A stretch of 64,000 nt of DNA from Echiichthys vipera (lineage: Eukaryota > Chordata > Actinopteri > Perciformes > Trachinidae), in contig OY829660.1 in assembly GCA_963691815.1 (NCBI GenBank), positions 782,831-846,830 of the forward strand, written 5' to 3'. Below are positions 1 to 10,330 of the stretch, one piece after another. The notes under the pieces are model-generated. The model was not told where the DNA came from, did not search any database, and saw only the letters and a program-made list of their open reading frames with translations. Position numbers and translations under genes: made by a program. Positions within the stretch are counted from its first letter, which is position 1; every line of letters begins with the position of its first letter.

Positions 1-169
1 GCAGGGGTGAACCTGTTTTTGTCTTTGTCGGAAGAATCATTTCCACAACAGCCTCACAACAGGTAGAGTTTCTGTTCAGTCAGCAGTTTGGATTCTGATG
101 AAGTTGTTTCTCTAGAGATTCATTCAGGTGAATTTCTGCAGATTTCTCCTTCAGTCGGACCTTGTTGGA

Positions 170-190
170 CGACGGTGACGGTGACGACGA

Positions 191-278
<88 letters not shown>

Positions 279-406
279 GGTGACGGTGATGGTGACGGTG
301 ATGGTGATGGTGATGGTGATGATGATGATGATGATGATGATGGTGATGATGATGGTGATGATGGTGATGATGGTGGTGATGATGATGATGATGGTGATGA
401 TGATGG

Positions 407-444
<38 letters not shown>

Positions 445-460
445 GTGATGATGATGCTGA
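170..460 (+). repeat. (GAC)n/(GAT)n trinucleotide array upstream of V1
   Basis: A run of GAC/GGC/GGT/GAT triplets ends about 150 bp before the V1 leader. It reads as long poly-Asp, poly-Met or poly-His frames, which I take as artefacts. The V3 copy (3577-3940) has a different length and a purer GAC half, so the array has changed since the duplication. Confidence 0.95.
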
Positions 461-608
461 GTCACTGTCGTTTCTAAAGCTTCCATCAGTCTGAATGTAA
501 ACAGACCACAGCCAGAGGAGGAGCTACACAACTGAATATGAAAGGCTTCATGTTGGAGCTGAAGAGCTGCTGCGTTCTCTCTGTTGTTCATTCAGCACAA
601 GTGAAAGA
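461..608 (+). promoter_or_regulatory. Probable V1 promoter region
   Basis: The 150 bp between the triplet repeat and the leader ATG is almost identical in V1 and V3 (3942-4082). It contains CAGACCACAGCC, which includes a RUNX-type ACCACA core, and no clear TATA box. Promoter function is inferred from position and conservation only. Confidence 0.45.
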
Positions 609-1046
609 ATGCACATCTCTTTAGTTTGGCTGATGATGTTCTCCTTTCATATTGGTGAGTCAACTTTAACAAGAGATGTTGGACAAAGACATCTCACTTT
701 GTGTTTTCTACCATTAAAGTCAGTGTAAAGAAACACAGATGTCATGGTGACATAGATCTTTGTTGTGTTCAGGATCCTCTGAGGATTCAGTGACACCGTT
801 TAAAGATGTGATGCTGGCTTTGGAAGGAAACAGCGTGACTCTCTCCTGCAACTATTCAGGCTCTGTAACAAACCTCTACTGGTATCAACAGGAGTCCAGT
901 TCATCTCCACAGCTTCTCATCATGGAGTATTCAGAGAAAACAGCAGGGCTGTCTTTGAGACACGACAGAACATCTAAAGAGTTTCATCTGGAGATTTCCT
1001 CTGCTGCAGTGACAGACTCTGCTGTGTACTACTGTGCTCTGCAGCC
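609..1046 (+). CDS. TRAV: V1: TCR alpha/delta variable segment, intact
   Basis: Germline V segment of the T-cell receptor, encoding the antigen-binding Ig V domain once joined to a J. The leader exon is 609-654 (MHISLVWLMMFSFHI, donor GTGAGT) and the V exon is 773-1046, after an AG acceptor. The split codon gives Gly. Conserved landmarks are first Cys in VTLSCNYS, Trp in LYWYQQ, and second Cys in DSAVYYCALQP. The exon ends at a 23-type RSS (1047-1084). V3 is a near-identical copy 3474 bp to the right. The frame stays open for about 35 codons past the RSS, but that part is not V coding. I see no defect. Whether it is used with alpha, delta or both cannot be told from the sequence. Confidence 0.95.
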
Positions 1047-1084
1047 CACAGTGACAGGAAACACCACAACTCTGCACAAAAACC
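1047..1084 (+). promoter_or_regulatory. Recombination signal (23-type) of V1
   Basis: Heptamer CACAGTG at 1047-1053 is a perfect consensus. A 22-bp spacer follows, then nonamer ACAAAAACC at 1076-1084, also perfect; taking CAAAAACCT as nonamer gives a 23-bp spacer. This is the RAG1/RAG2 cutting site that pairs with the 12-RSS of J segments. The other eight intact V segments have the same signal. Confidence 0.95.
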
Positions 1085-1249
1085 TTTGGAGCAAAGACAA
1101 CACAATACTACACAACGTCCACCAGAGGGACTCACACACTGTTAGACTTTGAGATCATCACACAACAAATACTGAACCAACATCAGAGGCATCCAGCAAA
1201 GGTCTTCTTTCTCTCAACTGTTGTTTTATCTTTGAATCTCAAATCAAAA

Positions 1250-1376
1250 ATACAGATGTGAGAGGAGACGGAGAGACTCAGGGAGGAGCTCAACTGTTAC
1301 TGAACTATAGAAGAGAGAGGAACTTCTATATTCAACAGAGTTCAACACACAAACATCAACATCACCTTTATCCAAC
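1250..1376 (+). promoter_or_regulatory. Conserved upstream block of the V2 subfamily (probable promoter)
   Basis: About 125 bp before the V2 leader are repeated almost base for base before V4 (4724-4850) and V6 (8292-8418). The block begins at AATACAGATGTGAGAGGAGA and ends at the leader ATG. The same subfamily member V10 has a different upstream sequence. The promoter role is inferred. Confidence 0.5.
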
Positions 1377-1819
1377 ATGCTGTCACTGCATCATTGTGTG
1401 TTTCCTCTGCTTCTTTACGTTCTAACAGGTATGTTGGATTATGCAGCCTGAAAAGGTTTAATTCCAATATAATGTGAATCATTTATGAGTCTTTTACAAC
1501 ATGATATATCTGAGTGATCTCTTCCTTTAGGTGTCAGCTGTGAAGAACTCACTCCATCAAAGAAAGAAGAGTCCAGTTTAGAAGGCAGCCCTGTTACTCT
1601 GTCCTACACTTACTCCAAACAAGCTACTGCTGCTGATTATTTCTTCTGGTATCGACAATATCCAGGAAAAGCACCAGAGTTTCTCATCTCAATAATTTCA
1701 GGAATAGTAAATTCTCCAATCACTGGACTGGAGATTAAAGTGGATCAAAACCAAATCAACATGAGCATCTCCTCTGCTGCAGTGACAGACTCTGCTGTGT
1801 ACTACTGTGCTGTGCAGCC
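1377..1819 (+). CDS. TRAV: V2: TCR alpha/delta variable segment lacking the first conserved Cys
   Basis: Leader exon 1377-1428 (MLSLHHCVFPLLLYVLTG, donor GTATGT), V exon 1531-1819. The reading frame is open throughout. Trp is in FFWYRQYPGK and the second Cys in DSAVYYCAVQP, but the first-Cys position reads VTLSYTYS: Tyr replaces Cys. An extra Cys lies at the start of the mature chain (GVSCEEL). The RSS is heptamer 1820-1826, spacer 22 bp, nonamer 1849-1857. V4, V6 and truncated V10 belong to the same subfamily and share the Tyr, so it is a lineage trait and not a random hit. The domain would have to fold without the usual B-F strand disulfide. Confidence 0.93.
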
Positions 1820-1857
1820 CACAGTGACAGGAAACACCACAACTCTGCACAAAAACC
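1820..1857 (+). promoter_or_regulatory. Recombination signal (23-type) of V2
   Basis: Heptamer CACAGTG 1820-1826, 22-bp spacer, nonamer ACAAAAACC 1849-1857. Confidence 0.95.
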
Positions 1858-1944
1858 TTTGGAGCAAAGACAACACAATACTCCACAACGTCCACCAGAG
1901 GGACTCACACACTGTTAACCTTCAACAGTCAGTCTGGTTATAAT

Positions 1945-2865
1945 GAGGTGTTGTGGGATGTTACTTATGTGAACAGCACCTGATTATATTAAAGTTTAAC
2001 AGCAAATCCTGTGACATCTGATAGAGTTCAAACTCTACTTTGTTGGTCAGTGATGTTTCTGGATTACTCTCTTACTTATTCACAACTGTCTGAATATGAA
2101 ACAATGACGTTGGAAAGATTTGGTAAACATGTTTAAAGGTCACAGCACATTTACTGATATATTTAACTCAACTTTTAACAAATCAGATCATTTTAATCAC
2201 GTATTTCTATAAACTGGCTGCATCACCCTGAGTTTCTCTGCTGTTTTGCAGGCTGGCGTTTCTTGTGGTGTACCACAGGGTTCAATCCTCGGTCCTCTAA
2301 CTTTATATTAACATTTTGCTTTTAGATCAATTCCCATTGTTTTGGTGGAAATATGTGATTATAGAGTCTTTAAAGTTAAGTATTTAATGCAGCTGGTAAA
2401 GAAGTCTACTGGTGTTTCAGACCTCTTCACTTTAAATCACAAACATGTCGTCATGAAGAGTCGTGCATCAAGTGCAGGTGTGTGGTCCTCCAGATGCTTT
2501 ACATTTACACTTCTTATAAACAGTGCATACGGTTCATCGATCCATTCACACAGGTTTCAAAATCAATCTATTCTTTGATACCATATCACCAATGGGAGGG
2601 CTCCGTAAATGTAAACAGGGTTGAGCCTTGTTGTGGGAATTTTTAATTCATAATCATAGCTTTGTCCGGTCAGACGCAGTTCAGTGTCTCCTCTGTTGAA
2701 CCTGATCATGTGACTGGTGCAGAGCTTGTTTGTGCTTAATGGAAAACATAAATAACGGCCTCATGACGGTGTAATGGCAGATCTGTGCTTCTGTACATCC
2801 TGTTTCTACAGAGAACTCAGGACTGGTTATATGGCCTGTGTGGACCCTGTTTTAAAGACCTTGGT
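1945..2865. other. V2-V3 intergenic stretch, no gene; short LINE fragment
   Basis: No host coding feature is recognised. Around 2250-2310 the + strand reads CGVPQGSILGPLTLY, a match to reverse-transcriptase palm motif B (GVPQGS-LGP). Nearly the same fragment recurs at 11272-11340. The rest is unassigned; the final part leads into the 20-bp minisatellite. Confidence 0.6.
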
Positions 2866-3312
2866 TTATGTGGACCCTGTTTTAGAGACCTTGTCCCTTG
2901 TGACCCTGTCTGTGACCTTGTGACCCTGTCTGTGACCTTGTGACCCTGTTTGTGACCTTGTGACCCTGTCTGTGACCTTGTGACCCTGTTTGTGACCTTG
3001 TGACCCTGTCTGTGACCTTGTGACCCTGTCTGTGACTTTGTGACCCTGTCTGTGACTTTGTGACCCTGTTTGTGACCTTGTGACCCTGTCTGTGACCTTG
3101 TGACCCTGTTTGTGACCTTGTGACCCTGTCTGTGACCTTGTGACCCTGTCTGTGACTTTGTGACCCTGTCTGTGACCTTGTGACCCTGTCTGTGACCGTG
3201 TGACCCTGTCTGTGACCATGTGACCCTGTTTGTGACCTTGTGACCCTGTCTGTGACCTTGTGACCCTGTCTGTGACTTTGTGACCCTGTCTGTGACCTTG
3301 TGACCCGGTCTG
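2866..3312. repeat. 20-bp minisatellite between V2 and V3
   Basis: About 21 tandem copies of GTGACCCTGTCTGTGACCTT with C/T variants in phase. It ends in a poly-G run (3321-3336). Long frames across it are repeat artefacts. No counterpart is seen after V4. Confidence 0.95.
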
Positions 3313-3575
3313 TCTGGATGGGGGGGGGGGGGGGGGTCTCCTCCTCTAAAAGGCTGAGCACCAGTGGGCTCAGGTTCATTCCTGCTAAACTCTGAGCTTT
3401 GTGAGGAAGCAGGGGTGAACCTGTTTTTGTCTTTGTTGAAGGAATCATTTCCACAACAGCCTCACAACAGGTAGAGTTTCTGTTCAGTCAGCAGTTTGGA
3501 TTCTGATGAAGTTGTTTCTCTACAGATCCATTCAGGAGAATATCTGCAGATTCCTCCTTCAGTCTGACCTTGTTG

Positions 3576-3940
<365 letters not shown>

Positions 3941-4082
3941 GTCGTTTCTAAAGCTTCCATCAGTCTGAATGTAAACAGACCACAGCCAGAGGAGGAGCTA
4001 CACAACTGAATATGAAAGGCTTCATGTTGGAGCTGAAGAGCTGCTGCGTTCTCTCTGTTGTTCATTCAGCACAAGTGAAAGA

Positions 4083-4520
4083 ATGCACATCTCTTTAGTT
4101 TGGCTGATGATGTTCTCCTTTCATATTGGTGAGTCAACTTTAACAAGAGATGTTGGACAAAAACATCTCACTTTGTGTTTTCTACCATTAAAGTCAGTGT
4201 AAAGAAACACAGATGTCATGGTGACTTAGATCTTTGTTGTGTTCAGGATCCTCTGAGGATTCAGTGACACCGTTTAAAGATGTGATGCTGGCTTTGGAAG
4301 GAAACAGCGTGACTCTCTCCTGCAACTATTCAGGCTCTGTATCAAACCTCTACTGGTATCAACAGGAGTCCAGTTCATCTCCACAGCTTCTCATCATGGA
4401 GTATTCAGAGAAATCAGCAGGACTGTCTTTGAGACACGACAGAACATCTAAAGAGTTTCATCTGGAGATTTCCTCTGCTGCAGTGACTGACTCTGCTGTG
4501 TACTACTGTGCTGTGAGGCC
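4083..4520 (+). CDS. TRAV: V3: TCR alpha/delta variable segment, intact duplicate of V1
   Basis: Leader 4083-4128 and V exon 4247-4520, with the same structure and leader peptide as V1. First Cys (VTLSCNYS), Trp (LYWYQQ) and second Cys (YYCAVRP) are all present. It differs from V1 by a few substitutions, for example SVSNL against SVTNL and KSAG against KTAG, and by AVRP against ALQP at the V-J border. The RSS is heptamer 4521-4527 and nonamer 4550-4558. The close match to V1 suggests a recent duplication. Confidence 0.95.
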
Positions 4521-4558
4521 CACAGTGACAGGAAACACCAAAACTCTGTACAAAAACC
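4521..4558 (+). promoter_or_regulatory. Recombination signal (23-type) of V3
   Basis: Heptamer CACAGTG 4521-4527, 22-bp spacer, nonamer ACAAAAACC 4550-4558. Confidence 0.95.
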
Positions 4559-4850
4559 TTTGGAGCAAAGACAACACAATACTCCACAACGTCCACCAGA
4601 GGGACTCACACACTGTTAGACTTTGAGATCATCACACAACAAATACTCAAACAACATCAGAGGCATCCACCAAAGGTCTTCTTTCTCTCCACTGTTGTTT
4701 TATCTTTGAATCTCAAATCAAAAATACAGATGTGAGAGGAGACGGAGAGACTCAGGGAGGAGCTCAACTGTTACTGAACTATAGAAGAGAGAGGAACTTC
4801 TATATTCAACAGAGTTCAACACACAAACATCAACATCACCTTTATCCAAC

Positions 4851-5296
4851 ATGCTGTCACTGCATCATTGTGTGTTTCCTCTGGTTCTTTACGTTCTAAC
4901 AGGTATGTTGGATTATGCAGCCTGAAAAGGTTTAATTCCAATATAATGTGAATCATTTATGAGTCTTTTACAACATGATATATCTGAGTGATCTCTTCCT
5001 TTAGGTGTCAGCTGTGAAGAACTCACTCCATCAAAGAAAGAAGAGTCCAGTTTAGAAGGCAGCCCTGTTACTCTGTCCTACACTTACTCCACAATAGCTA
5101 CTGGAAGCGATCAGTTTTACTGGTATCGACAATATCCAGGAAAACCACCAGAGTTCATCATCTCAATCATTTCAGGAATAGTAGTAAATTCTCCAATCCC
5201 AGGACTGGAGATTAAAGCAAAGCAAAACCAGATCAACATGAGCATCTCCTCTGCTGCAGTGACAGACTCTGCTGTGTACTACTGTGCTGTGAGGCC
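4851..5296 (+). CDS. TRAV: V4: TCR alpha/delta variable segment, V2 subfamily
   Basis: Leader 4851-4902, V exon 5005-5296, open frame. It is the duplicate partner of V2 but differs in the CDR1 region (STIATGSDQFYWYRQ against SKQATAADYFFWYRQ) and the CDR2 region (extra Val), so the antigen-contact loops have diverged more than the framework. The first-Cys position is again Tyr (VTLSYTYS); the second Cys is in YYCAVRP. The RSS follows directly. Confidence 0.93.
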
Positions 5297-5334
5297 CACA
5301 GTGACAGGAAACACCAAAACTCTGCACAAAAACC
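5297..5334 (+). promoter_or_regulatory. Recombination signal (23-type) of V4
   Basis: Heptamer CACAGTG 5297-5303, 22-bp spacer, nonamer ACAAAAACC 5326-5334. Confidence 0.95.
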
Positions 5335-5550
5335 TTTGGAGCAAAGACAACACAATACTCCACAACGTCCACCAGAGGGACTCACACACTGTTAGACTCA
5401 GGGGCGACATTATCAAGTAGGCGGTGCACTACTTGTGCACTGTGTTCAACCATTGAGTGAATAATAAGTGGTGCTGTGAAGAGAACAAGTGTCAGAGTGA
5501 ATGTTGAACATCAGCTAGTTTCTCCTGGTGATGGAAACCTGGTTGTAGAG

Positions 5551-6198
5551 ATGGAACATTGGCTGTGGATTATTCTTGCTGCTCTTTTCTTTGGTGAGAC
5601 ACAAACAACAACATGTTTCCTGTCTCAACACTTTTCACAAGTAACTGAGCTGTGAGAGCTTTTAATGTTCATCACAGAGAAAAGAGAAACAGGTCATTGA
5701 TAGTTTAGTCTTTTATCTTCTAAAGAACTTGTTCTGTGGTTAAATCTGACATCAGACAGCAGTCAGTGAAAATCCAGACTCTTCTAAATGTGTCTGACTC
5801 TCTGGCTAGGAAACTCTTTAGAGCGACTGATTGTTCTCCTTTAATCAATCATCTTTATTGATTCATCTCTTCCTCTGCATGTTCTCTTCTTCCCCAGAGT
5901 GTAAAGGACAAGACACAGTGATCCAGAGAACAGGAGTTATCATTGCTGCTGAAGGAGACACAGTTACACTTGACTGTACATTTAAGACCAGTGGCACATA
6001 TCCAGCTTTGTTCTGGTACAAACAACAAGTGAATGATTTCCCAAAGTTTATGCTGAGGCGTTACTCAACAACTGAAGAAAATGCTCCAGAGTTCAAGGAA
6101 GAGAGATTTGATGCAAAACTCAACAAGACATCAGTTCCTCTGAAGATAAAGAAGCTTCAGCTGTCTGACTCTGCTGTGTACTACTGTGCTCTGCAGCC
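5551..6198 (+). CDS. TRAV: V5: TCR alpha/delta variable segment, second family
   Basis: Leader 5551-5593 (MEHWLWIILAALFF, donor GTGAGA), intron of about 300 bp, V exon 5898-6198 beginning ECKGQDTVIQ. Landmarks: first Cys VTLDCTFK, Trp LFWYKQ, framework 3 LNKTSVPLKIKKLQLSDS, second Cys YYCALQP. It groups with V8, sharing the ENAPEFK and KTSVPLKIKKLQLSDS blocks, and is quite unlike V1 and V2. Despite that, its end and RSS are identical to theirs. No defect seen. Confidence 0.95.
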
Positions 6199-6236
6199 CA
6201 CAGTGACAGGAAACACCAAAACTCTGCACAAAAACC
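6199..6236 (+). promoter_or_regulatory. Recombination signal (23-type) of V5
   Basis: Heptamer CACAGTG 6199-6205, 22-bp spacer, nonamer ACAAAAACC 6228-6236. Confidence 0.95.
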
Positions 6237-6386
6237 TTTGGAGCAAAGACAACACAATACTCCACAACGTCCACCAGAGGGACTCACACACTGTTACACT
6301 TTGAGATCATCACACAACAAATACTCAAACAACTGAACCAACATCAGAGGCATCCACCAAAGGTCTTCTTTCTCTCATTACACCTC

Positions 6387-6550
6387 AGAGTTTTTGTTTT
6401 TATTTGACTGTTTTTGAATATTTTCATCTGATCAAATCTGCAGTGAACACTCCACCGTGAACCCTGCAGCAGCCTCTTTTTAAATGTTCGTCTTGGGGAA
6501 CAGTCGCATCTAGAAAGTCTTAGGACTGCCGTCAATGCTCGTGCTTGTAC
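6387..6550. repeat. Interspersed repeat, also present at 16343-16483
   Basis: The stretch around CAGTGAACACTCCACCGTGA and TAGGACTGCCGTCAATGCTC recurs with small changes before truncated V10. Here it leads into the LINE at 6660. It may be a LINE 5' end or an independent repeat; I cannot decide. Confidence 0.6.
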
Positions 6551-6663
6551 ACCTTGTACACATGTCACACGGACACCTGACGTCCTGTCACACAGCTACT
6601 GTGAGCTGTCTAGCTAAAAGCAGCTGCTGTTTACAGCTAGTAACTAGCGCAAACGGTCAATGA

Positions 6664-7270
6664 ATGGGTCCAAAGAAGCTACCAGAGGTCGACGACATAA
6701 AAAAGTTCTTAGCCGAAGAAGTTTCCGCTGTCAGACTGCAGCAGAAGGGGATCTTGACGCTGGTGGAGGAGGTGAAAGCCCTTCGCATCCAGAATGAAGA
6801 GAAGGATAGGAAAATAGGCTTCCTTGAAAACAGAGTTGCAGACCTCGAGGAATACACCAGGATAAATGACATCATCATCTCTGGACTCGATATTAAACCC
6901 CGGTCATACGCTCGTGCGGTGGCCATCACCAACGGGGAAGAGTCCGGAGACCTGGATGTAAGCTCCACGGAACAACAGGTGGCCGCATTTTTGCAGACCA
7001 GAGGTTTTGAGTTTGACTGTGAAAACATCGAGGCTTGCCACACTCTGCCCAGACCAAACCAAAGAGAAAGCAGCTGTCATCATGAGGTTTGTGAACAGAA
7101 AGCACAAGATTGCACTGTTGAACCAGGGGAAAGGGACAAATGTATATATCAACAAGCACCTGACCAAACACAACGCAGACCTCGCCAAACAAGCACAAAT
7201 TCAACATACCTGGACTTCTAAGTGCAAAGTATTCATCAAACTCGACGGAACGCCAGAAGAGGCAAAATAA
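6664..7270 (+). pseudogene. LINE ORF1-like protein, frameshifted
   Basis: The frame opens MGPKKLPEVDDIKKFLAEEV and continues through a heptad-rich stretch (VEEVKALRIQNEEKDRKIGFLENRVADLEE) typical of the coiled coil of ORF1 proteins. It then reads IEACHTLPRPNQ. After about position 7060 the homologous reading moves to another frame (AAVIMRFVNRKHKIALLNQ, then TNVYINKHLTKHNADLAKQA), so the copy is frameshifted. ORF1 proteins bind LINE RNA. The copy is broken; the endonuclease part follows at 7357. Confidence 0.75.
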
Positions 7271-7356
7271 CTGATGGTTAAAAGTATTAACAAACTGGAC
7301 AAATACCAATGATCAGCATGGGCTGGACAGGACTGTAAGGTAACAAACACAAGAAC

Positions 7357-7728
7357 ATGATGCACGTTGAAAGAACTCACTCATTTAGTCCTGGAGACAA
7401 CAGCAACACAACACGGAGGATCAATGATCATGATAACCCTGAACTACAAACATTTCAGTACACTGAACACAACCTTTCGGATAAGGAACATGACATAGAC
7501 CCGGACAACTACCTCTTCAACACCATCAATAACAGCTGCTGCTATTACACTGATGAACAATATAACCAAATCAGTAAGGATGGAAAACTGTCAATTATAC
7601 ACATTAATAGCAGGAGTCTGTTTGCAAACTTTGCAAGTATCAAGGATTACATGAATCAGTTTCAACAATCATTCAACATCATTGCAACATCTGAAACATG
7701 GACATGGACTATACAAACTATTAGATAA
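7357..7728 (+). pseudogene. LINE ORF2 5' end (endonuclease start), truncated
   Basis: Contains LSIIHINSRSLFANFASIKDY and FNIIATSETW, which resemble the N-terminal strand and the conserved S-E-T-W motif of LINE apurinic-type endonucleases. It stops shortly after and no reverse transcriptase follows. It is probably the same inserted copy as the ORF1 just upstream. Confidence 0.7.
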
Positions 7729-7844
7729 TAACAAGAACAACATTAAAGGTATATGGAAAATACTGAACACTGTAATAAAAAAATAGCTGTAAACAACTAA
7801 GTTATCCTTAAGCTCTTAGTTCACCCTGTTTCCATTTTTGCTGT

Positions 7845-8000
7845 CCCTGAGACCTGATCCTGGATCAGAGGCTGGAGCTGCTGCCCCTGAGACCTGATCC
7901 AGGATCAGAGGCTGGAGCTGCTGCCCCTGAGACCTGATCCAGGACCAGAGGCTGGAGCTGCTGCCCCTGAGACCTGATCCAGGATCAGAGGCTGAAGATG
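7845..8000. repeat. 40-bp tandem repeat derived from a LINE 3' tail
   Basis: About four copies of a unit containing GAGACCTGATCCAGGATCAG and GGCTGGAGCTGCTGCCCCT, ending in GGCTGAAGATGAGATGAG. The same unit stands at the end of the decayed LINE at 37368-37536, which suggests its origin. Other arrays are at 13036-13210 and, inverted, at 43720-43825. Confidence 0.85.
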
Positions 8001-8418
8001 AGATGAGATCACTGATATGTTATCACTTAAAGCTGCAGTAGATCGAAGTCATTGGTTTATTACATGTAAAGTGCTTCTGATGTGATTAATGCTAAATAAA
8101 CTAAATTTACCTGATTTCAGAAACATAACAGAGTTCTTTCTTCTGCTTACAAACATTCAAAAGGTTTTCCATCCTTAAAAGCACGGCAGCTTCATTTCTC
8201 TCTTTACTAAAGATCACCAACAACAAGAAAACAGCCTCCCACCTTCTGCATGAACTAAACACTGTTCACCTGTTTACCAGAAGAAGAGGAAATACAGATG
8301 TGAGAGGAGACGGAGAGACTCAGGGAGGAGCTCAACTGTTACTGAACTATAGAAGAGAGAGGAACTTCTATATTCAACAGAGTTCAACACACAAACATCA
8401 ACGTCACCTTTATCCAAC

Positions 8419-8867
8419 ATGCTGTCACTGCATCATTGTGTGTTTCCTCTGGTTCTTTACGTTCTAACAGGTATGTTGGATTATGCAGCCTGAAAAGGTT
8501 TAATTCCAATATAATGTGAATCATTTATGAGTCTTTTACAACATGATATATCTGAGTGATCTCTTCCTTTAGGTGTCAGCTGTGAAGAACTCACTCCATC
8601 AAAGAAAGAAGAGTCCAGTTTAGAAGGCAGCCCTGTGACTCTGTCCTACTCTTACTCCAAACAAGCAACTGCTGCTGATTATTTCTTCTGGTATCGACAA
8701 TATCCAGGAAAACCACCAGAGTTCATCATCTCTCATCTAGCAACAGGCTCAGTAATGGATTCTAAAATCTCTGGACTGGAGATTAAAGTGGAGAAAAACC
8801 AAATCAACATGAGCATCTCCTCTGCTGCAGTGTCTGACTCTGCTGTGTACTACTGTGCTGTGAGGCC
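8419..8867 (+). CDS. TRAV: V6: TCR alpha/delta variable segment, V2 subfamily
   Basis: Leader 8419-8470, V exon 8573-8867, open frame. It has the conserved upstream block of V2 and V4. The first-Cys position is Tyr (VTLSYSYS); Trp is in FFWYRQYPGK and the second Cys in YYCAVRP. The CDR2 region (SHLATGSVMDSKI) differs from V2 and V4. The 3' flank beyond the shared cassette resembles that of V7 and not that of V2, so exon and flank have different histories. Confidence 0.93.
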
Positions 8868-8905
8868 CACAGTGACAGGAAACACCAAAACTCTGCACAA
8901 AAACC
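8868..8905 (+). promoter_or_regulatory. Recombination signal (23-type) of V6
   Basis: Heptamer CACAGTG 8868-8874, 22-bp spacer, nonamer ACAAAAACC 8897-8905. Confidence 0.95.
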
Positions 8906-9249
8906 TTTGGAGCAAAGACAACACAATACTCCACAACGTCCACCAGAGGGACTCACACACTGTTAGACTAAAGTTCTATGTTATGATGAAGACTAGAATC
9001 ACTTTTCCCTCTGACAGCATTGTAATGTAAAGCCTTAGAAACTAAAGGACTAAAATGTTTCTTTTGCATATTTTCAGTTTCCTGGTTATAAAAACGTATG
9101 AACTGCCTCGGAAAAACATCTCACGATTAAGAACTTTAATGCACCTTACGCTGATACTTGCACACACATCATCAGCGATGGACCTGGGTTCTCAGGGTGT
9201 TTCCGGTCTTATCGTCGGAGACCCTTCTCCCCCAGGCGACCCAACCAGG

Positions 9250-9960
9250 GGCGATCAACCCCCCGACTTGTGTACAAGTAGCGTGCACCACGGATCCCCC
9301 CTACGGATCCACAGCCACCGTGAGGCTTTTTCTGCAGCCTCAAGAATGTTCTTAGTGGCTCTCCTCAACTGCAGTCCTCTAATACCGAGGAGTTTGAACC
9401 CTCTCTGGAGTGAACGCCCTGTGAAACCTCTGCACCCGATCTCCACAGGCTCACAGCAGCTTTCCAGCCGTTGCTCTGGCACTCACAGGTGAGCTCGGCA
9501 TACTCGGCCCTCTTGCGCTCGTTGGCCTCATCAGTCGGGTCCTCCCATGGGACGGTCAGTTCTAGCAGGACCTCTTGCTTGGTGGACTCTGATTTTAAGA
9601 CCGTATCTGGGCGGAGTGAAGTGGTAGCCATGTTCGCTGGGAACTTGCCTGCCCAGGTCAACGTGGAGCTGCCAGTCGCGAGCGGTAGCGAGGAGCCCTC
9701 CTGAAACGTTGGGCTGATGGTTTACCTTCTGCCCCGCTCTAACAAACGTGACTGACTGCTTCGGGGCAACCTGGGTCTTGCTGCTCTGTATCGCTGTGCA
9801 GATGGAATCCGCCAAGGATTTTAAAACCTGGTCGTGGCGTCGGCGATACCTCGCCTCTCCTAACGCTTTCAGGCAGAAGCTAAAATGTGCTCCATTGTGC
9901 CCCTCCTCTGGCACGACTTGCACTCAGGAGTGTCTGCCAGGCCCCAGGTGTGAAGGTTTG
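9250..9960 (-). pseudogene. LINE reverse-transcriptase C-terminal fragment (- strand)
   Basis: On the - strand, frames read RHDQVLKSLADSICTAIQSS, LLATARDWQLHVDLGRQ, TSLRPDTVLKSESTKQ, VLLELTVPWED and finally EIGCRGFTGRSLQRGF with EKASRWLWIRRGDPW. I recognise this order from the C-terminal part of a LINE-type polyprotein common in fish. The reading is split over two frames, so it is dead. Residues upstream in the same family (LWLDLANAYGSIPHKLV) appear on the opposite strand at 14025-14660. Confidence 0.75.
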
Positions 9961-10130
9961 CCGGACTCGGGAGAACGTCGTAGACCGACTGGATGAGAAA
10001 CTTTGTGTGCAGAAGTTCAGCTCTCCAGAACTCTGACCAGGTGAGTTTGCGAGGGTCCGCATGCTCCCACCTAGTCCACGCCCCTTGTCACATTAGTGAC
10101 ATAAACATTCAAAATGAGCAAAAGCACATC

Positions 10131-10175
10131 ATTTGGCCCCGCCCACTGACCTTTAACTCAGCCAATGAGATTCTT
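10131..10175 (+). promoter_or_regulatory. V7 promoter motifs: GC box and CCAAT box
   Basis: CCCCGCCCAC (10137-10146) and CAGCCAATGAG (CCAAT at 10162-10166) lie about 170-195 bp before the leader ATG. Both are kept in the V9 copy (15181-15190 and 15206-15210). No TATA box is evident. Function is inferred. Confidence 0.5.
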
Positions 10176-10330
10176 CCTGTCTCCAGAGCAGAAGTGTTTG
10201 AGGAACAACAATCAGCTTGATGTTGAGGAGAAGGGCTGTGCAGCAGAGAGGCTGTTTCCTGTTTTCATTCTACTGCAGTGGAAGAACATTGTTCATGTGC
10301 CGTCTGTTTGGCTTCAACAACTCCAAAGAC

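Noticed and set aside
151..591. Long His-rich, Asp-rich and Met-rich frames over 151-591 and 3559-4065
   Set aside because: They are six-frame readings of (GAC)n/(GAT)n repeats upstream of V1 and V3, with no start context or domain.
2866..3454. Long - strand frames of repeated TDRVTRSQTGSQ-type peptide
   Set aside because: Direct translation of the 20-bp minisatellite; its length is a multiple that keeps frames open.
9055..9492. 145-residue + strand frame after V6
   Set aside because: It lies antisense to a recognisable LINE C-terminal fragment and has no recognisable domain.
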